Assembly (NCBI GenBank): GCA_028829895.1
Contig: CM054177.1
Location: 36,300,564-36,364,563 of the forward strand
DNA: 64,000 nucleotides
DNA from: Sinotaia quadrata
Taxonomy: Eukaryota; Mollusca; Gastropoda; Architaenioglossa; Viviparidae
Direction of reading: 5' to 3'
This document shows positions 24,374 to 37,921 of this stretch, one piece after another; positions within the stretch are counted from its first letter, which is position 1; each line of letters starts with the position of its first letter. The translations under genes were made by a program, and so were the position numbers. The notes below the pieces were generated by a model that saw only the letters and a list, made by a program, of their open reading frames with translations, did not search any database and was not told where the DNA came from.

Positions 24374-25187
24374 AAGAACTGATCTAAGAACAGACTCCTG
24401 TTAGAGACTATTGGGCTGGAATGTTTACCATTTACTGACAATTTCTACTGATATGAAGTGAATATAAAGCAGAATACATGCAGAGTATAGTGAGTCAATA
24501 TAACAAGATCAGTAAATAGATAAATCAACAAGTGTGAAAAGTGAAATGTAGTTGCAAGCAAATCTTTATCAAGTTCTGAAATACTTTTGACAGTTAAGCT
24601 ACCAGAGTATATCATTTGTACATAATTTAATTTATTGGGAAATTAACTCATCAAGTGGTTTTAAGAATTGATAATATTATATTTAAGATATTATATTTAT
24701 TTATAATACATTTAATGTATCCATTGAGCTAATTTTATATAATATAATCATTTGAACTATGTTTCATTGTTTTTATTTATAAAGGTATGTTTGCAACATA
24801 AGTACTTTTTGACTGTGTTGTAATGATGGGTAGAGGGCATCTTAAAAATAGCATCAATACCGACAGTTACTTAAATGGGTTTTTTTTATCAAATTTATAT
24901 TTTATACAAAAGTAATTTGCTTTAAGACAAACTTAATTTAATAACATTTTCATCTGCACTTTTGGCATCAAACAAGTCACAAGGCTTCTCTAGATTGAAA
25001 CATTTCTAGCAAAATTATAAACATTTTTATTTATTTAGTAGATGTATATGTTCAAGAAATAGTTTATAAAATAACCGCAAATATATTTTTCTTCCAACAG
25101 AGTTAGTAGTTTGTTAGTATGTTTTAGCATTTGTTTCAAAAATTAAATTGCACAAAAGTATTGATATAAAACTGGAATGAGGTAATG

Positions 25188-25220
<33 letters not shown>
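25188..25220. repeat. (TA)n microsatellite
   Basis: About sixteen uninterrupted TA dinucleotides. Confidence 0.9.
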
Positions 25221-25221
<1 letters not shown>

Positions 25222-25377
25222 GATTCAAAGTGTTTATTTAATGTATTTAATATTATTGCATTTTTAACTATTTAATTTGCTGTATAAATAATTCTTTATA
25301 TTCATGACATGATGGCAGCTATTTAGTGTAATTTGCTTATTGCAGTGTTATCAACTGATGGTCCATAGATCACTGGT

Positions 25378-25815
25378 ATTTTGGTGGTCTACACACACAC
25401 ATTATCCAAAGTTAACATTGTTAGTTTCGTGATCTATATACACATTATACAAAGTTACCATTGTTAGGTAGGTGGTCCATACACACACTGTCCAAAGTTA
25501 CCATTGTTAGGTTGGTCGTCCCCACATAAACTGTCCAAAGTTACCATTGTTAGGTTGGTGGTCTACACACACATTGTCCAAAGTTACCATTGTTAGCTTG
25601 GTGGTCTACATGCACATTGTTTAAAGTTATCATTGTTAGGTTGGTGGTCTACACACATATTGTCCAAAGTTACCATTGTTATGTTTGTGGTCTACACACA
25701 CATTGTCCAAAGTTACCATTGTTAGCTTGGTGGTCTACATGCACATTGTTTAAAGTTACCATTGTTAGGTTGGTGGTCTACACACACATTGTCCAAAGTT
25801 ACCATTGTTAGGTTG
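25378..25815. repeat. 43-44 bp minisatellite, about ten copies
   Basis: The unit contains GGTGGTCTACACACACATTG, TCCAAAGTTACCATTGTTAG and a spacer. The first copies are more diverged, and those after 25,560 are nearly identical, with two alternating subtypes (CTACACACACATTGTCC versus CTACATGCACATTGTTT). This implies recent amplification of a two-unit block. The 73-codon open frame across it is a by-product of the period. Confidence 0.9.
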
Positions 25816-28800
25816 TTTTATGCCATGTTCACATCCACACAGTCTCGTCATCCACAGTATGACCACATTGTGCTGTCAACAAATTTAATCTGTTCTAGTA
25901 AGAAATAATAACCAAAATGTGTTTGCTTTCAATTCTCAGCAACAAAAAATAAATAAGCAAATAAATAAAAGGAGGTGTTCATAATTTTTCATTCATTTGT
26001 CTGTGGTTCACTGAAGTGAGTCAAGTTGAGAATCAGTCTTAGTGTATGTTACCATATGCAATAGTTGAAACACAATATAGTTTTTATTAAATGAAAAAAA
26101 AACTGATGCTGACTGTTCATAAAATTTGTTTTGTCTTGCACAGTTTGAGGGTATCTTAATTGGTTTTACTGGACTGCTATCATCAGTATTGGTTATTGTG
26201 GAATACAGCAGTAGTAATTTCTCAATTAGATTCTAAAATATGCTTTCTGTATATTACATATTTTATGTGTAATTTAGAAAATTTTCTTTAAAAGTAGTAT
26301 TTATAAAATATAAAACTATTTTGAACAACATTAATGACAAAGGAATTGTAAAACTTACATTTACATTAATTTGATATTTTTAAATTATATTTAAATAGTG
26401 TCCACTGATATCCTATTTTATTACTATGGATAACATTGAACACATTTCAAGTGGTATTATAAAGTATTTATTGTGTTATACACGTTACATGGTTTCTAAA
26501 ATGCCTATAGTAAGCATTTTCACAAGTAGAAAAATAACAAAATTAAACATTTTTAATTGGTGACCCAGATAAAACAGCAATTTAAGAATCTTTATTTATT
26601 GATACATGATGTCTAATTTAATACCTGCATATACATTGTATCACAATACACAAGAAAGTAACTTTTATTATATGATCAGTGTATTCTACACTACTGACAA
26701 GTAACATGGCTGAAGATTTGATAAATGTGCTGCACATGCCATTTCTTCCTGCTAGGAGATAGGGAAAACATCACTATCTGATAATAAACTTCTATATTTT
26801 ATGAGGTCCTGTTATAAAACTTATTAATATTCATGCAACAGATATACATATTTAGAACAGTCAATTTTTTTTATGAAATTACCTTTTTTATAGCAAATAA
26901 TAACTCAACTTGAATTACTTGAATTTCTATAATTCTTAGATCATACTATAAGCATTAAAGAAAGGAGAGCATTTGTAAATCTCTTGTTGCTTGTTGTATG
27001 TTAATGTCATTACATGAATTAATTCAGCCACATCTAGCACATGAGATGATGTTTCAAAATGATCAGAGACTATGAGCTGATTTCTAACAGTACAACATAT
27101 GAAAAATCAAATATTTATTTTCTTTGTCTAAAAGAACAGTAAGCTGACAATTTTTCTAAGTTGTGACTTTATACAATTTCTCCAGTCACTTTAGAAGAGA
27201 GTGGGGAATAAATGTTCCTAAATGATATTTACTTGTCAACAGAGGAGTTTTTCCTTGCAACCACAGAAAGAATATAACAATTTAACATTTCTTTTCATTC
27301 TAAATACTACTTACTGCTAAAATAAAGGAATAAAGATATAACACATTAGAACCATTTTAGGAACTGAATTAACTAGAAATTTGAATTTCCCATTTAAGAA
27401 TTTAGTGACACACTGTAATTCTTTAAATGCAATTATTTTTCATATGCAGAGATACTTACATAATTAAAAAAGAAAGTTTAATGTCTCTTCAGAGACAGTA
27501 TAATTGATGTAGTGATTTCATTAATGTCAGTTTAATTAAAAGTGTTCCATTAAAAATAAAATAAAATGTTTCATGAATTTAGAACAAATTATTTTTCCTG
27601 TTTCCTTTGAAATTTGATTGTTTTGATTTAAAATGAAAAACTGGTGGATAGACATAAATGAAAAGAATTGCTTTATGAATATACAAGAAAACAAAAATAA
27701 AAAAGATTAACAATAAAACAATCAATGTATAAAATCCCAGTGAGGTTTTATGATGTTTGTACTAGAAGTCTTTTATATCTTCTTATATTAGATCTTTATT
27801 AAATGATTACATAGTAATCTTTGTGTGTATAATTACTCTGTATAATGTCAATAATTTTTATAATGAACTTTATCTCAGATTAAGTTAATCATAGATCAAA
27901 GTACTCTACATAATGTCTCTATGTTACTCTTATTATCCTGTCAGGTAGATTATTTAAACAAAACATACCGTTTTGTGATTGTCTTGTACTGCACATTTTA
28001 AAATTCTTGTTACATTGGGGTCTTATGAGATTTGTGGTTGCAAAGTTGAATTTTCTCTTCATTTTAGTTAATTCATTTTCTCTCTCTATAAATTCATATC
28101 AACAGGCAAGAATGTGTTTAATCAAATTTCTTTCTTCTTTTTTTTTTTTTGGGGGGGGGTATACATTTAAAAGTAAATTTATTTTGTTTTGTTACAATTT
28201 ATTTATGTTCCATAATCCAAAAGCCAATTTGCAGATGCAACACGTTTAACTTTTATCTAAATGAATGCATATACCAGGCAAAGTAGTTAAATAGCTGCAT
28301 ATTGATATTATTTAACATGCACATACATACATTTAGGCATTAAATGTTTCCATTTAAAATAAAGCAGTTATAGTGGTAAAAATCATAATTCTGTAGTTTT
28401 TTTTAGTGGAAAGGAAGTTGTGTATACATGAAAATTTAGTAGAACTCAAATTAAATTTTCAGATTTACATAATGTATCATTAATTTAATCTATACCAATG
28501 TGTTATTTTTATAGTATGAAGTGTTTGTATATTTAAATTAATTAGCAACAGAATCATGCAAATTTAAACTTCAAAGTAATTTATTTATACAATGACTGAG
28601 ATAGGAATTATAATTGAGCAAAAGTTTAAATTCAGATGTAAGGTCTAAAGTTCAACTGTGGCATATACTTATTTGCATATTTAACAAAAATAATAAATAG
28701 TATATATAAATTGTTATGATTATGTAATCATAAAGCATTTTAATCAAATGAATAGATATTACTTTTTGAAATTTATTTAATGATGTTAATGCTAAGGTTA

Positions 28801-29104
28801 AATATGAGCATTTATATTAAATAATTTATATCTTTTTCATGCAGTCTGTTTGACAGTACACTCCTGCTGTTGTGCCAGTGCTTGTCAATACTAGCCAAGA
28901 ATGATAAAATCTGACTAACATTAATTCTTAATTGATATATAAACATCACCGGAATCTACACAGGAGGCAGAAAAGAAATAACGATCCTGTTACACTTGCA
29001 GGGTTTGGTATGCTAGTAAAGCCATCAATGAATTTGACTTCATTAACTTCTGCTCAGTTCTGGAAACAAAATGCTAGATTTATAAGGCCAGTTTGGTTGG
29101 TTTA

Positions 29105-29396
29105 AAACATGAAGACTGATCAAATCTGGCGTCATAAATCTTTGCTAAGAACCCCTCTTGTCTTTAAGAATGACTGCAACATTGATTGATCAAATCTGGC
29201 TTCATAAATCTTTGCTAAGAACCCCTCTTTGTCTTTAAGAATGACTGCAACATGAAAAGTGATCAAATCTGGCTTCATAAATCTTTGCTAAGAACCCCTC
29301 TTGTATTTAAGAATGACTGCAACATGAAGACTGATCAAATCTGGCTTCATAAATCTTTGCTAAGAATCCCTCTTGTATTTAAGAATGACTGCAACT
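29105..29396. repeat. 71-72 bp minisatellite, four copies
   Basis: Copies start near 29108, 29180, 29251 and 29323. Each contains TGATCAAATCTGGC, TTCATAAATCTTTGCTAAGA and TTTAAGAATGACTGCAAC. Copies differ by one to five bases. Confidence 0.9.
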
Positions 29397-32300
29397 TACA
29401 GCTAGTTTTATTTCAGATGAAAATGTTACTTACCATTATTTTAATAAGAAGTTCTGAATGTAAACTATGACTCTTTGACAGTTTCACTAGTAGACATGGC
29501 CAATATTTATGGGGACTAACTCTATAGGCAAGATTTGTTTGATTTCCAGATACCATATATTGTTATATTGTTTTAGGTGGTATCTGTCAATTTATGTAGG
29601 GGTATTTTTCATTATCTTAGGTAATAATATGTATTTGCTCTGAGCAATGATACTTCGTACTGTGTACATGACTGTCTTTTTTCAAAAAGAAAGAATTTAC
29701 AACATGTCATTTAATATTTCATATTTGTTTTAATACCAAAGAGTATATAATTGTTTAAAGAGCAGAGACCAAGTTGTATAAGTTTAAAGGAAAATAATAA
29801 CTAATAATTCACTATTTTTAAAGAAATCAATGGTACATTCCTGATCATACTAAAAATAATTGACTTTTTGATGATTGTTTCCTGAGAACACTGAAAATCA
29901 CTTGTCATAACCAGCAGTTGTCATTATTTTTAATGGCATTATCTACCATTTGCTCTTTGCTTGCTATGACTCTTAATTCTGAAGACTATAGTATATGTAA
30001 TACCAAACTAAATAAACATATTACTAGGAATGCACAAGGTAAGAAAAAGAACTGTAACCCATAAATAAACAATCTCACTATATAAAGTTCGTTATCTGTT
30101 GTTCTGAAGCTGACATGCACACTGGCTCAGTCTGAAGCTGTCATGGCAGACATTATTGTTCATCATTGTTCAACAGAGCACCGATGTAGCAATCTATCAC
30201 CATCGGCTGCTGAAATTACTGTCTCAAAAGCAACCTGATCATCTTGGCTTAGTAAACCAATAATGATATTACTTTTGGGTCTTTCAGCAAGTGCATTAAA
30301 AATTCATGATGTGACAATGACAAATTCACTAGGAAGCCAACAAGAACAGACATTGTTCAAATCACTGTCAATTGGATTTATGCAATTTCTAATTGTGATG
30401 CAAGGGACACCACTCTGAATATATCCTTGTTCATCTGGGCTTACCCACTAGTTCATACATTTTATGTCAGTTTTACATTTCTGAGTATGTTTATTAAACA
30501 AGTCCATGCAAGGTTGGGATATATCTACCTAAACCTGTTTTTAGCCAAAGTAAATTCTACATCTGCCTTATCTAGGGTTCGATGGTCTTTCAATGTAAAA
30601 ATAAAATTATTAACAGATCTGAACATGATAAACTGGTAAATGGTAATAATGTAACATTCACTAAAATATTTACAAAGAAATATTTCCCACATAAGTATAC
30701 AAGAAAGCTAATATGACGGAGATTTAATGAAATAAAAATGTGTGGCAAATGATCCTTCTGAACAATGGGTTTCTTACTAGCTAAAATACACATTTTTTAT
30801 TCATGCTAATCACAAATAAATTTAATATTCATTAAACTGAATGTAATACATGTAGTACAAACTGTTTATTTGAATAGTAAAAATCAGCAAATGTATTTTG
30901 ATCACTTTCTTTCAAAAAGGTGTAAGGCATGAATCATGGTTATTATTTTAATTCAAATATTCAAAAACAAACATAATACATGTACAATACCCAAGTTACT
31001 TTAGGAAATATTTAACTTCCATATCAAAGTTATTATGAGAACATTTCCAGTTAAAAGTTATAAATGATAATAAACTGTATGTATACTATTTGATAATTAT
31101 TTTAATTCTATCAGAATTCTGTCACAACAACAAATAACAATGAAATGTCCTAAAATATTGACAAGTCATCTTGTAAATATATTCCTGTTTGTTCATCCAG
31201 ACATATCAATACTATTATTGGTTGAAACTCTTTATAGTCTGACATACTATGGTGCATGATGTTTTGAATGTCACAATTAGTCTGTGGGTTAGCCACCAGG
31301 GCAGTGCTCTTAGCAGTGGCAAGGTGCAAGGATTGTTGAAATTTACAGCTCAGTGTTATGGTTATGCATTCCCATTTTGGTTTGTATTATGTCTATTTTA
31401 TAGCCCTTCATTATATCTTCAAAAAGACCAAGATCTATGGAAGATGGGCTGCATTATAGACATAAGCATAAATAATTTAGCTTGCAAAATATAAGACAAA
31501 GGAATATTGGTAAGGAATTTGTGTGAGTTCTATGACTTAAAAAATGCAAAAGGAGTAGATTTTTTAATTTTGTTGTGGAGAATGAAAGTTATAAAAACTT
31601 TAAGTGTTGGTACACTTAGAAAGTTGGAAAAAATTACATATTTCATGCAATTATAAAGTGGTTAAAGCTTAGACATAATTATGGTGAAAGCATTTCTGGT
31701 GAGATGCTTTTAGGGGTTCTTAGAAGACCAATTCTCTTGTATAGCTATTTCTCTGGTCTAGCACTTGTCAGGTCCAAAGGTGCTGCACTATAGTTTCAAC
31801 TTATCTTGGTATATCTGGCTATTCATTATTGAATTGTTCAAGTTCTTTGTTTTTCAGAAACAAAGTACTCAATCATTTATTTCCTTAGTTTAAGAAAAAC
31901 TCTTTTAACAAAATACTGCTAGAATTGCCACAAATTTTACAAACATACATTTGTTTTCTTTGTTGTAGGCAGTTACTTTCCCTGATTTACATCTGAGGTA
32001 ATGAAAAAAATAATTTTATTATAAGCTAGGTGAAGCTATGTAAAAATCAAACCTCTGTTTTTAATAAATGAACTATAATTACTCCAAGAAAGCTTTTCAT
32101 TTTTTATTTAAAAACAACAGTACATTTGATCAAAATTAGACTTTTTAAAAAAAAAAGCTTTGCTTGTTGCTTAGAGTTAGATCTACAAAACTTACATATC
32201 ACTAATATAATATCAGAATAGATTACTGTTCATTGAAGTTTTAATGATAAGTTAAGAGAGATCTCCCAAAATACTTTTCAGTGTTGGTCTCATTTCTCTG

Positions 32301-33148
32301 ACTGTGACTTAAGATGCATTCATGAGAGTGAGTCATATATGTAAAAACTAATTAAATTATTTTATTCAATTTTCAAAGCTAATCTTGGTAAGATATATAC
32401 AATCAATCTTTTTTTAAACTACTACTGGTGTTTTAGGGCCCATTATCTTACGATGGATATTGTCTGTATTCTGAATTGAAAATCAGGTTAAAAGATGCTG
32501 GTGGCAGATTACTGTTTTAGTATATTTATTTTCCTGAAAACAGTACTGTAAAAAAATGCATACAAATGTCTAAAAATTAAAACATTATTTCTAATGCTGG
32601 AAAAAATAATTTTGAAAAATATAAAGTTAATGAATTCTAGATTTTAATATTAAAAGGTTTGACAATGACACTATGAGACCATCATACAAAATAGAATTTA
32701 AATTGTCTGTTATAAATATTTTTTCTCCAGAAAACTTTTAGAAGTAATTAAATATATTTGTACATACTGGGATATTTTTCTATATAATTAAAATAATTTT
32801 GCATATTAATACTGTATGATGTGCAATATTATTTAGTTCTACTGACTGCAGAATTTGGAATAGATCTTTGTTTTAGTACATAATCAATTCTGTTAGCTTA
32901 TAATTATGGGATCTAGGGTAAACTAAGAAATGCAGGATTTAAAAATAATATATGAATTAAAATTAAGAAGAAACTGACAGTCTTTAAATAACAGAGATCT
33001 ATATGAAAACATTACTGGAAAATCTATAAATATCACTGAAAATTTTGATATTGTGAACATGGTAGGAGACTGGCTGTTGCCATTTACAGATGTATGCAGT
33101 CCATTATTATGTGACACAGCAATTAGTTATGAAATTCATTTTCATGCA

Positions 33149-33276
33149 TTATGCATTTGAATCTTGACAGACTCGAGGATCTACACTATCAGGGCAAGCA
33201 CATGTGCGACCTCCATTCTGAGTTGGCAGACAAAGGAAATCACATCCTCCATTGTTTATGGCACATGAGTTGGTTG
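33149..33276 (-). CDS. nid: Nidogen terminal exon: C-terminal EGF module
   Basis: Acceptor TTATGTTTCAG, then two bases completing an Ala codon split with the exon at 43517-43632, and a stop (TAA, forward 33149-33151) after 41 further residues. It encodes TNSCAINNGGCDFLCL, GGRTCACP and a last Cys in RVCQD: six cysteines in EGF spacing. Nidogen-1 ends with such an EGF module after the YWTD propeller (family knowledge), whereas nidogen-2 lacks it, so this gene has the nidogen-1 arrangement. A secreted basement-membrane protein is expected. Confidence 0.92.
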
Positions 33277-34116
33277 CTGAAACATAATAAATTATATAAA
33301 ATCCATTACAGTGATAATAGAATTAAATATATTAGAACTATCCCAAAAGCAAATCAAATGAAAATGTTGTGTTTGAATCAAGCCTACCCATTTTGAGTAC
33401 AAAAATTATTACAGGAAGTTTACAGGGAACATCATCAAACAGGAAGGCAGCCATATTAGAGATTTAAACCAATTTGTTTATGTCAATCAGGAAGTCTTAA
33501 GAAAAGTTTTTTCTTTGTTTCTTTTAAAATTTATAAACAATGACAAAATTATTGGTAATACTGATGAGAACCATTAACAAATTTTATTATCTTCCTAGAG
33601 GTAATGACCACACCAAGGAGTAGAACATAAAATATTGAATGAGAATTATGTAACATGAGTATGTGGTTAGCCAGTTATCTTATCACTGCTAAATATAAAT
33701 GAATAGATCTATACTATATAAAAATTGAATTTTAGAATTTACCATTCAAACACAGATGCTCTCTCTGTCTCTCTCAAAGACACATTTTCTATTAAATAAA
33801 TACATATATGTATACAAGATAAATACCACTAAACAGATCTGAGCCTAATCATTTATATTAATTTATCATTTAGGGTTTAGAGTTAGTAGTAGTAAATATA
33901 TTAAATTGTTTAAACTGCTCTCTTTAAATGTTAATTAACTTAATTCTTCAGAGCATTTTCTATATTAACTCTAAATGAAATTAATGTTTCATGTTTGAAT
34001 GATTGCAGCAAAAATCTTATCTTTCTTTTTTTTGTTTATTATTCTGGTTGCTTTTTTTTTCTTCTTCACGTTAACTTCTATAGGAATTGCATGAACTTTT
34101 CATCTTCCTGATGTTT

Positions 34117-35462
34117 TCAGTTAATGATGGATTCCTGTGGGGTCTTCCTCTTCTCACTGTATTCTGAAGAGGGTGGCTGCTGTTCCGTGTTGTTTTGTTG
34201 AGCTGGTGAATGTTTTGTTTCAGCTGTAGCGGTGTTTTTTTTTCCTATTGTTGTTGTGGTGGTGTTGTCTGGATGCCTGCTGTCTGTTGTTGAGACTTGG
34301 AGTGGTTGAGATGGAAGCCTTTGCATCTGTTGCGTCTGTCATGACTGGCTGGTGGGGCATGCCTTAGTCTGGTAATCCGTGGACTAGTTCTCTCCTCTGG
34401 GTTGTTGATGTTGTAGTCTCATCCGCTGTTCAAGCGAGAGGGTGGGAGGGGTGTCTTACAGAGCCCAGGCTAGTAGCGCACCAAGTCTTTACCTAGTGTA
34501 TACCTGCGCCCAGGATGTTCAACCCCTATCCTCTTTACTGGCATTGTTGTTGGTGTTGTTGTTGGCGGTGGCATCGATGTAGTCCCTGGTGTCCGTTGGG
34601 ATGTGTGAATACCGGTGCTGGTGTCCAGTAGAGGTGGTCCAACAGAAGTTGTATCATATCAGCAATGGGGTGGTTGAAATATCCCCATTGCATGTGCTGT
34701 TGTTGCTCTCTATGTCGTCGCCATTGTTGTCATTGTTGTTCACGGTGGTTGCTTTATTGTTGTTGCTGTTGTGCTGGTTGCAGTTGTTGCTGTTGTTGTC
34801 TGGTGGTGGATGTCATCTTTTGGTTTTGGTGTTCTGTTGTGTTGTTTGTCCGTTGTGGTTGTCGTCTCTGATTGTTGTAGGTGCTGTTGGTGTTGTAGCT
34901 CTTGGAGGTGAGTCTGGCAGTGGTGAGAGGGGTGGGGCCAGTGTTCTGTCCATTTCAGCAATGGCAGCCACAATCTCTGCTCTGTCCTCCTTTGGGCTGT
35001 CTGTTGTGGTTTGTATATCTTTTTCCTCTGTGGCTGTGGCTGGTGTCTGTATTTTTCTGCTGTCTGTGTGTTTTGTTGGAGTCTGTGTGAAGGCTTGTCT
35101 TTTTTCATCTTTCAATGTCTGTGTGGTGTTGTTTTTCCTTTTAGTGGAGTTGTCTGTTTTCTGGCTTTGTTTTCTTCTTTATGATTTTTTTCCATCCGTT
35201 TTTCCGTAATGTTGGATAATTTGATAGGTAGCCGCTTTGGCTTCTACAGTAGCCATTTTGTGGTTCAGGTAATTTCCTTGGAGTGACTGGAGCATGTTGT
35301 CTAATGCCATGGATAGTTCTGAAGGTCTGATTAATATATGGAAATCATCCCTCCAGATTTTGTTTTCTTATATCTTGGCAAGTGCTGCAGCTCTCCATAG
35401 CGCAATTGTAGAGGTGATGGCTGGATACCATTGTCATTTTACCGACTGTGTCTATCCTTGTC
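34117..35462 (-). pseudogene. Q/T-rich coding remnant, probably of a mobile element
   Basis: The plus strand is rich in TGTTGTTG and CTGTTGTGG, and the minus strand reads as Gln, Thr, Asn and Pro rich peptide in changing frames. Examples are EEKDIQTTTDSPKEDRAEIV and AAIAEMDRTLAPPLSPLPDS around 34,900-35,060, TPAQQNNTEQ-like sequence at 34,150-34,300, and SELSMALDNMLQSLQGNY near 35,300. Composition is much less AT-rich than the surrounding intron. Frames are interrupted by stops. It resembles the low-complexity first ORF of some non-LTR retrotransposons, but I cannot name a family. The remnant resumes beyond the inserted element at 37,925-38,000. Confidence 0.45.
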
Positions 35463-35465
35463 CAG
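35463..35465. other. left target-site duplication CAG
   Basis: CAG directly precedes the left inverted repeat; the same CAG follows the right repeat at 37922-37924. A 3 bp CWG duplication is known for some PIF/Harbinger transposons. Confidence 0.6.
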
Positions 35466-37921
35466 GGCTCAGTTTCACAACAGCCAACTAGTGTGGTTTT
35501 CGACCTAACTTGGGTGGCAACTAGCTTAGTTTCCTTCTAAGCGCTATGTAGTGTTTCACGACTGCAAACTTGGGTGCGCGCGGCCTAAATTAGGTCAGAA
35601 CTACTGGAGCACCTCCCTACCAGCTCTAACTTTCGCTAGCAGCGACCTAAGGTACAAACAAATAGGCGTCACACGTGCATCAATTCTATCACAGACGTAG
35701 GCAAAGAAGAAATCGTCCGTCACGGGATCGTATATAGTTTAATATTCTCAGAAACAATCCATAGAAACATTTATGAATCACTATGAACATATATTTTATT
35801 TCTACTACCCATTTCTAAGTATTTTATTTTAATGTAAATGTGTGTAGTTTTTATGCAATCATGTGAAAGGAAAGGAGTTAATTAATTTTGCAATTCTGTT
35901 TCCACTAAATCCATGAATCTCAAGAATGATTTATATATTTCCTTAATTTTATTTATCTGTATATTCATTATAATGCAACTTAAAACTCTCTAAAGCCACA
36001 GATAAAAAAAAATGATTGTTTTATCATATAACTGGACATTTTCATTAGTGGACTATTAAAGTATATTAATAATAATATATCAATTTTAATTGGCATTAAG
36101 TTTATTTTAAACCAAATTATATTAGTGATAGTAATATTTGATCATATGTAATATTATAATAAAATGTACAGTTATTTGATAATTATACTGTTAGAGTTTT
36201 GAAAATAAAAGAAAAATATATATTCTATTTTATAATATTGTTATAATATAAAGGCTAAAAACTTGGTGGCATTTTAATTTTTTTTTAAAGTTTCAGTTTT
36301 TCATTAAAAATATATACAGTAAACTTTCAGTGCTACTCATCATCTGTCAAACTGACATATGTGTATCTAGCTGTAACATTACAACTAATGATTATTTTTT
36401 AATTAAAAAAAAGAATGGCCATATATTATGTATACATTACATAGTAATAATGCATTAGCATAAGTTAACATAATAAGAAGTAGAATTATGTGTAAATCTT
36501 CAAAAGGTGAAAAGCTTTGTTTTGGTTTTCTGAAAAATACAGTTTTTGTATTTTCAAAGTATTTACATTTATTTCATTGTTGTTACAAATATATTTAACT
36601 TTTACATTAACAGTGTATGTATACACTGCCTGATGGGAAAAATTTATATAGATGAATATAAAATGTGACTTAACACTGGCAACTGCTGGATAGAGAAATA
36701 AATTGCTACTTCAGTTAGTATTTACAAAAAGATCTAGGCATTTAAATATTAATATGATGGTGACTCATGTCATATTTAATACATATAGTCATTTAAATAT
36801 TATCATGATGGTGACTCATGTTATATTTAACACATATAGAGTAATAGACATTTAAATATTTTCATGATGGTGACTCATGTCATATTTAACACATATAGAC
36901 ATTTAAATATTATCATGATGGTGACTCATGTCATATTAAACACATAATTTTTATAGACATTTAAATATTATTATGATGGTGACTTATGCCTAAATGTGAA
37001 TTGATTAAAATAATTATTAAGAAAAAAATAAATTATACAAACTTGAGTCTTTATTGATTGTTTTCAGTTTGTATGTTAATTTACTGTTGCATTTATCACA
37101 TACATTCAAAGGTATTTTTGAGTTATGATAGTTATTGTTTTATGAACATTAGAACTAAAATAAATAAGTATTGAAACAGTTAATAAAAAAAATTAGAAAA
37201 TATAATTTATGACTAAAACTGCAATTTGTATAATTTCTATACAAATGTTTAATTCATTTCTTGTACAAGGAATATTTATGTCAAATGACAAGTTATCCAA
37301 TATTAAACAAATTATTATAGTTTATTCCTCAAACAACTGATTTAGTGTCTATAATTTTGAGAATAGAATATAGCACTTTTATTTCTGATAATGTGAATAA
37401 AAATATACATGAGTTCTCCACCAGTCTTAGGGTATTTTCTTTTAGCAAGGTCACTTTTTGCTTCGTTTGTTAGTTTAGAGTAGTTATAGAGTTTAGAGTA
37501 GACCATTTACAGTGAAGTTCATCTGCTAACCGAGGAATGGTAAAAAACGCATTCACTGACATGATCACAGCAGCCCACGCATTCTTTTTGTATTTGTTTG
37601 TGACTGAGCTCTTTAGTCGTGATTGTAGGATGGTTTTTTTCTGTATTCGTATGCCTCTATTAAAGCAACGATCTCTGAATGCGTGAAATTATCATTATGT
37701 GCGTGACGATTTCCATGCTCGGCATCCATTGTTAAAATTGAATTGTGGGATAGATCTATTTATAAACAAGTCATGTGACGCTTCTAGTTGGCAACTACTT
37801 AGAGCGTTTCTAGTTGGCAGTCGTGAAACGCTACCTAGAAGTGACAACTAAGTAGTTTGGAACTAGCGTGCTTTTCGGGAAAGCTCTGCTCTAAGTTGGG
37901 CGGCTGTCGTGAAACCGAGCC
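35466..37921. mobile_element. 2.46 kb non-autonomous PIF/Harbinger-like DNA transposon
   Basis: Left end GGCTCAGTTTCACAACAGCC; the reverse complement of the right end is GGCTCGGTTTCACGACAGCC (18 of 20 identical). A second matching block, GTTTCACGACTGC.AACT, lies about 85-100 bp inside each end in inverted orientation (about 35,550 and 37,820). Extra copies of the same motif near the right end form local hairpins. GG(G)CTC.GTTTCAC ends with a 3 bp CAG duplication point to PIF/Harbinger. The interior is AT-rich with no transposase frame, so the element must have moved in trans. It interrupts the older Q/T-rich remnant, whose frame is continuous across one CAG. Confidence 0.75.
36739..36990. repeat. 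51-59 bp minisatellite inside the Harbinger-like element
   Basis: Five copies beginning CATTTAAATATT at 36739, 36790, 36849, 36900 and 36958. Each carries ATGATGGTGACTCATGTCAT and ATATTTAACACATATAG. Copies alternate between 51 and about 58 bp because of a short insertion. Confidence 0.9.

Larger units (their letters stand above)
23856..33148. other. intergenic region and 3' UTRs between convergent eag and nidogen
   Basis: Contains both genes' 3' UTRs, of unknown length, plus AT-rich DNA. Recognisable content is a TA microsatellite (25.19 kb), a 43-44 bp minisatellite (25.38-25.81 kb), a G run within a T-rich stretch near 28.14 kb and a 72 bp minisatellite (29.1-29.4 kb). On the minus strand AATAAA (forward TTTATT at 32525-32530) is one possible nidogen poly(A) signal. 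Open frames here (for example 28,007-28,249, 30,427-30,639 and 31,249-31,494) show no family motifs. Confidence 0.7.

Noticed and set aside
25378..25815. CRISPR-like array
   Set aside because: Units are contiguous tandem repeats without unique spacers, in an intron-bearing animal genome; it is a minisatellite.
28007..33117. Several 60-80 codon frames between eag and nidogen
   Set aside because: Low complexity or random-looking translations, no motifs and no supporting splice signals; likely chance or untranslated sequence.
34589..35209. 206-codon plus-strand frame rich in Leu, Val and Cys that looks like a membrane protein
   Set aside because: It is the shadow of the GTTGTT-rich composition. 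The minus strand gives the more plausible, polar coding remnant; no conserved motif supports the plus frame.
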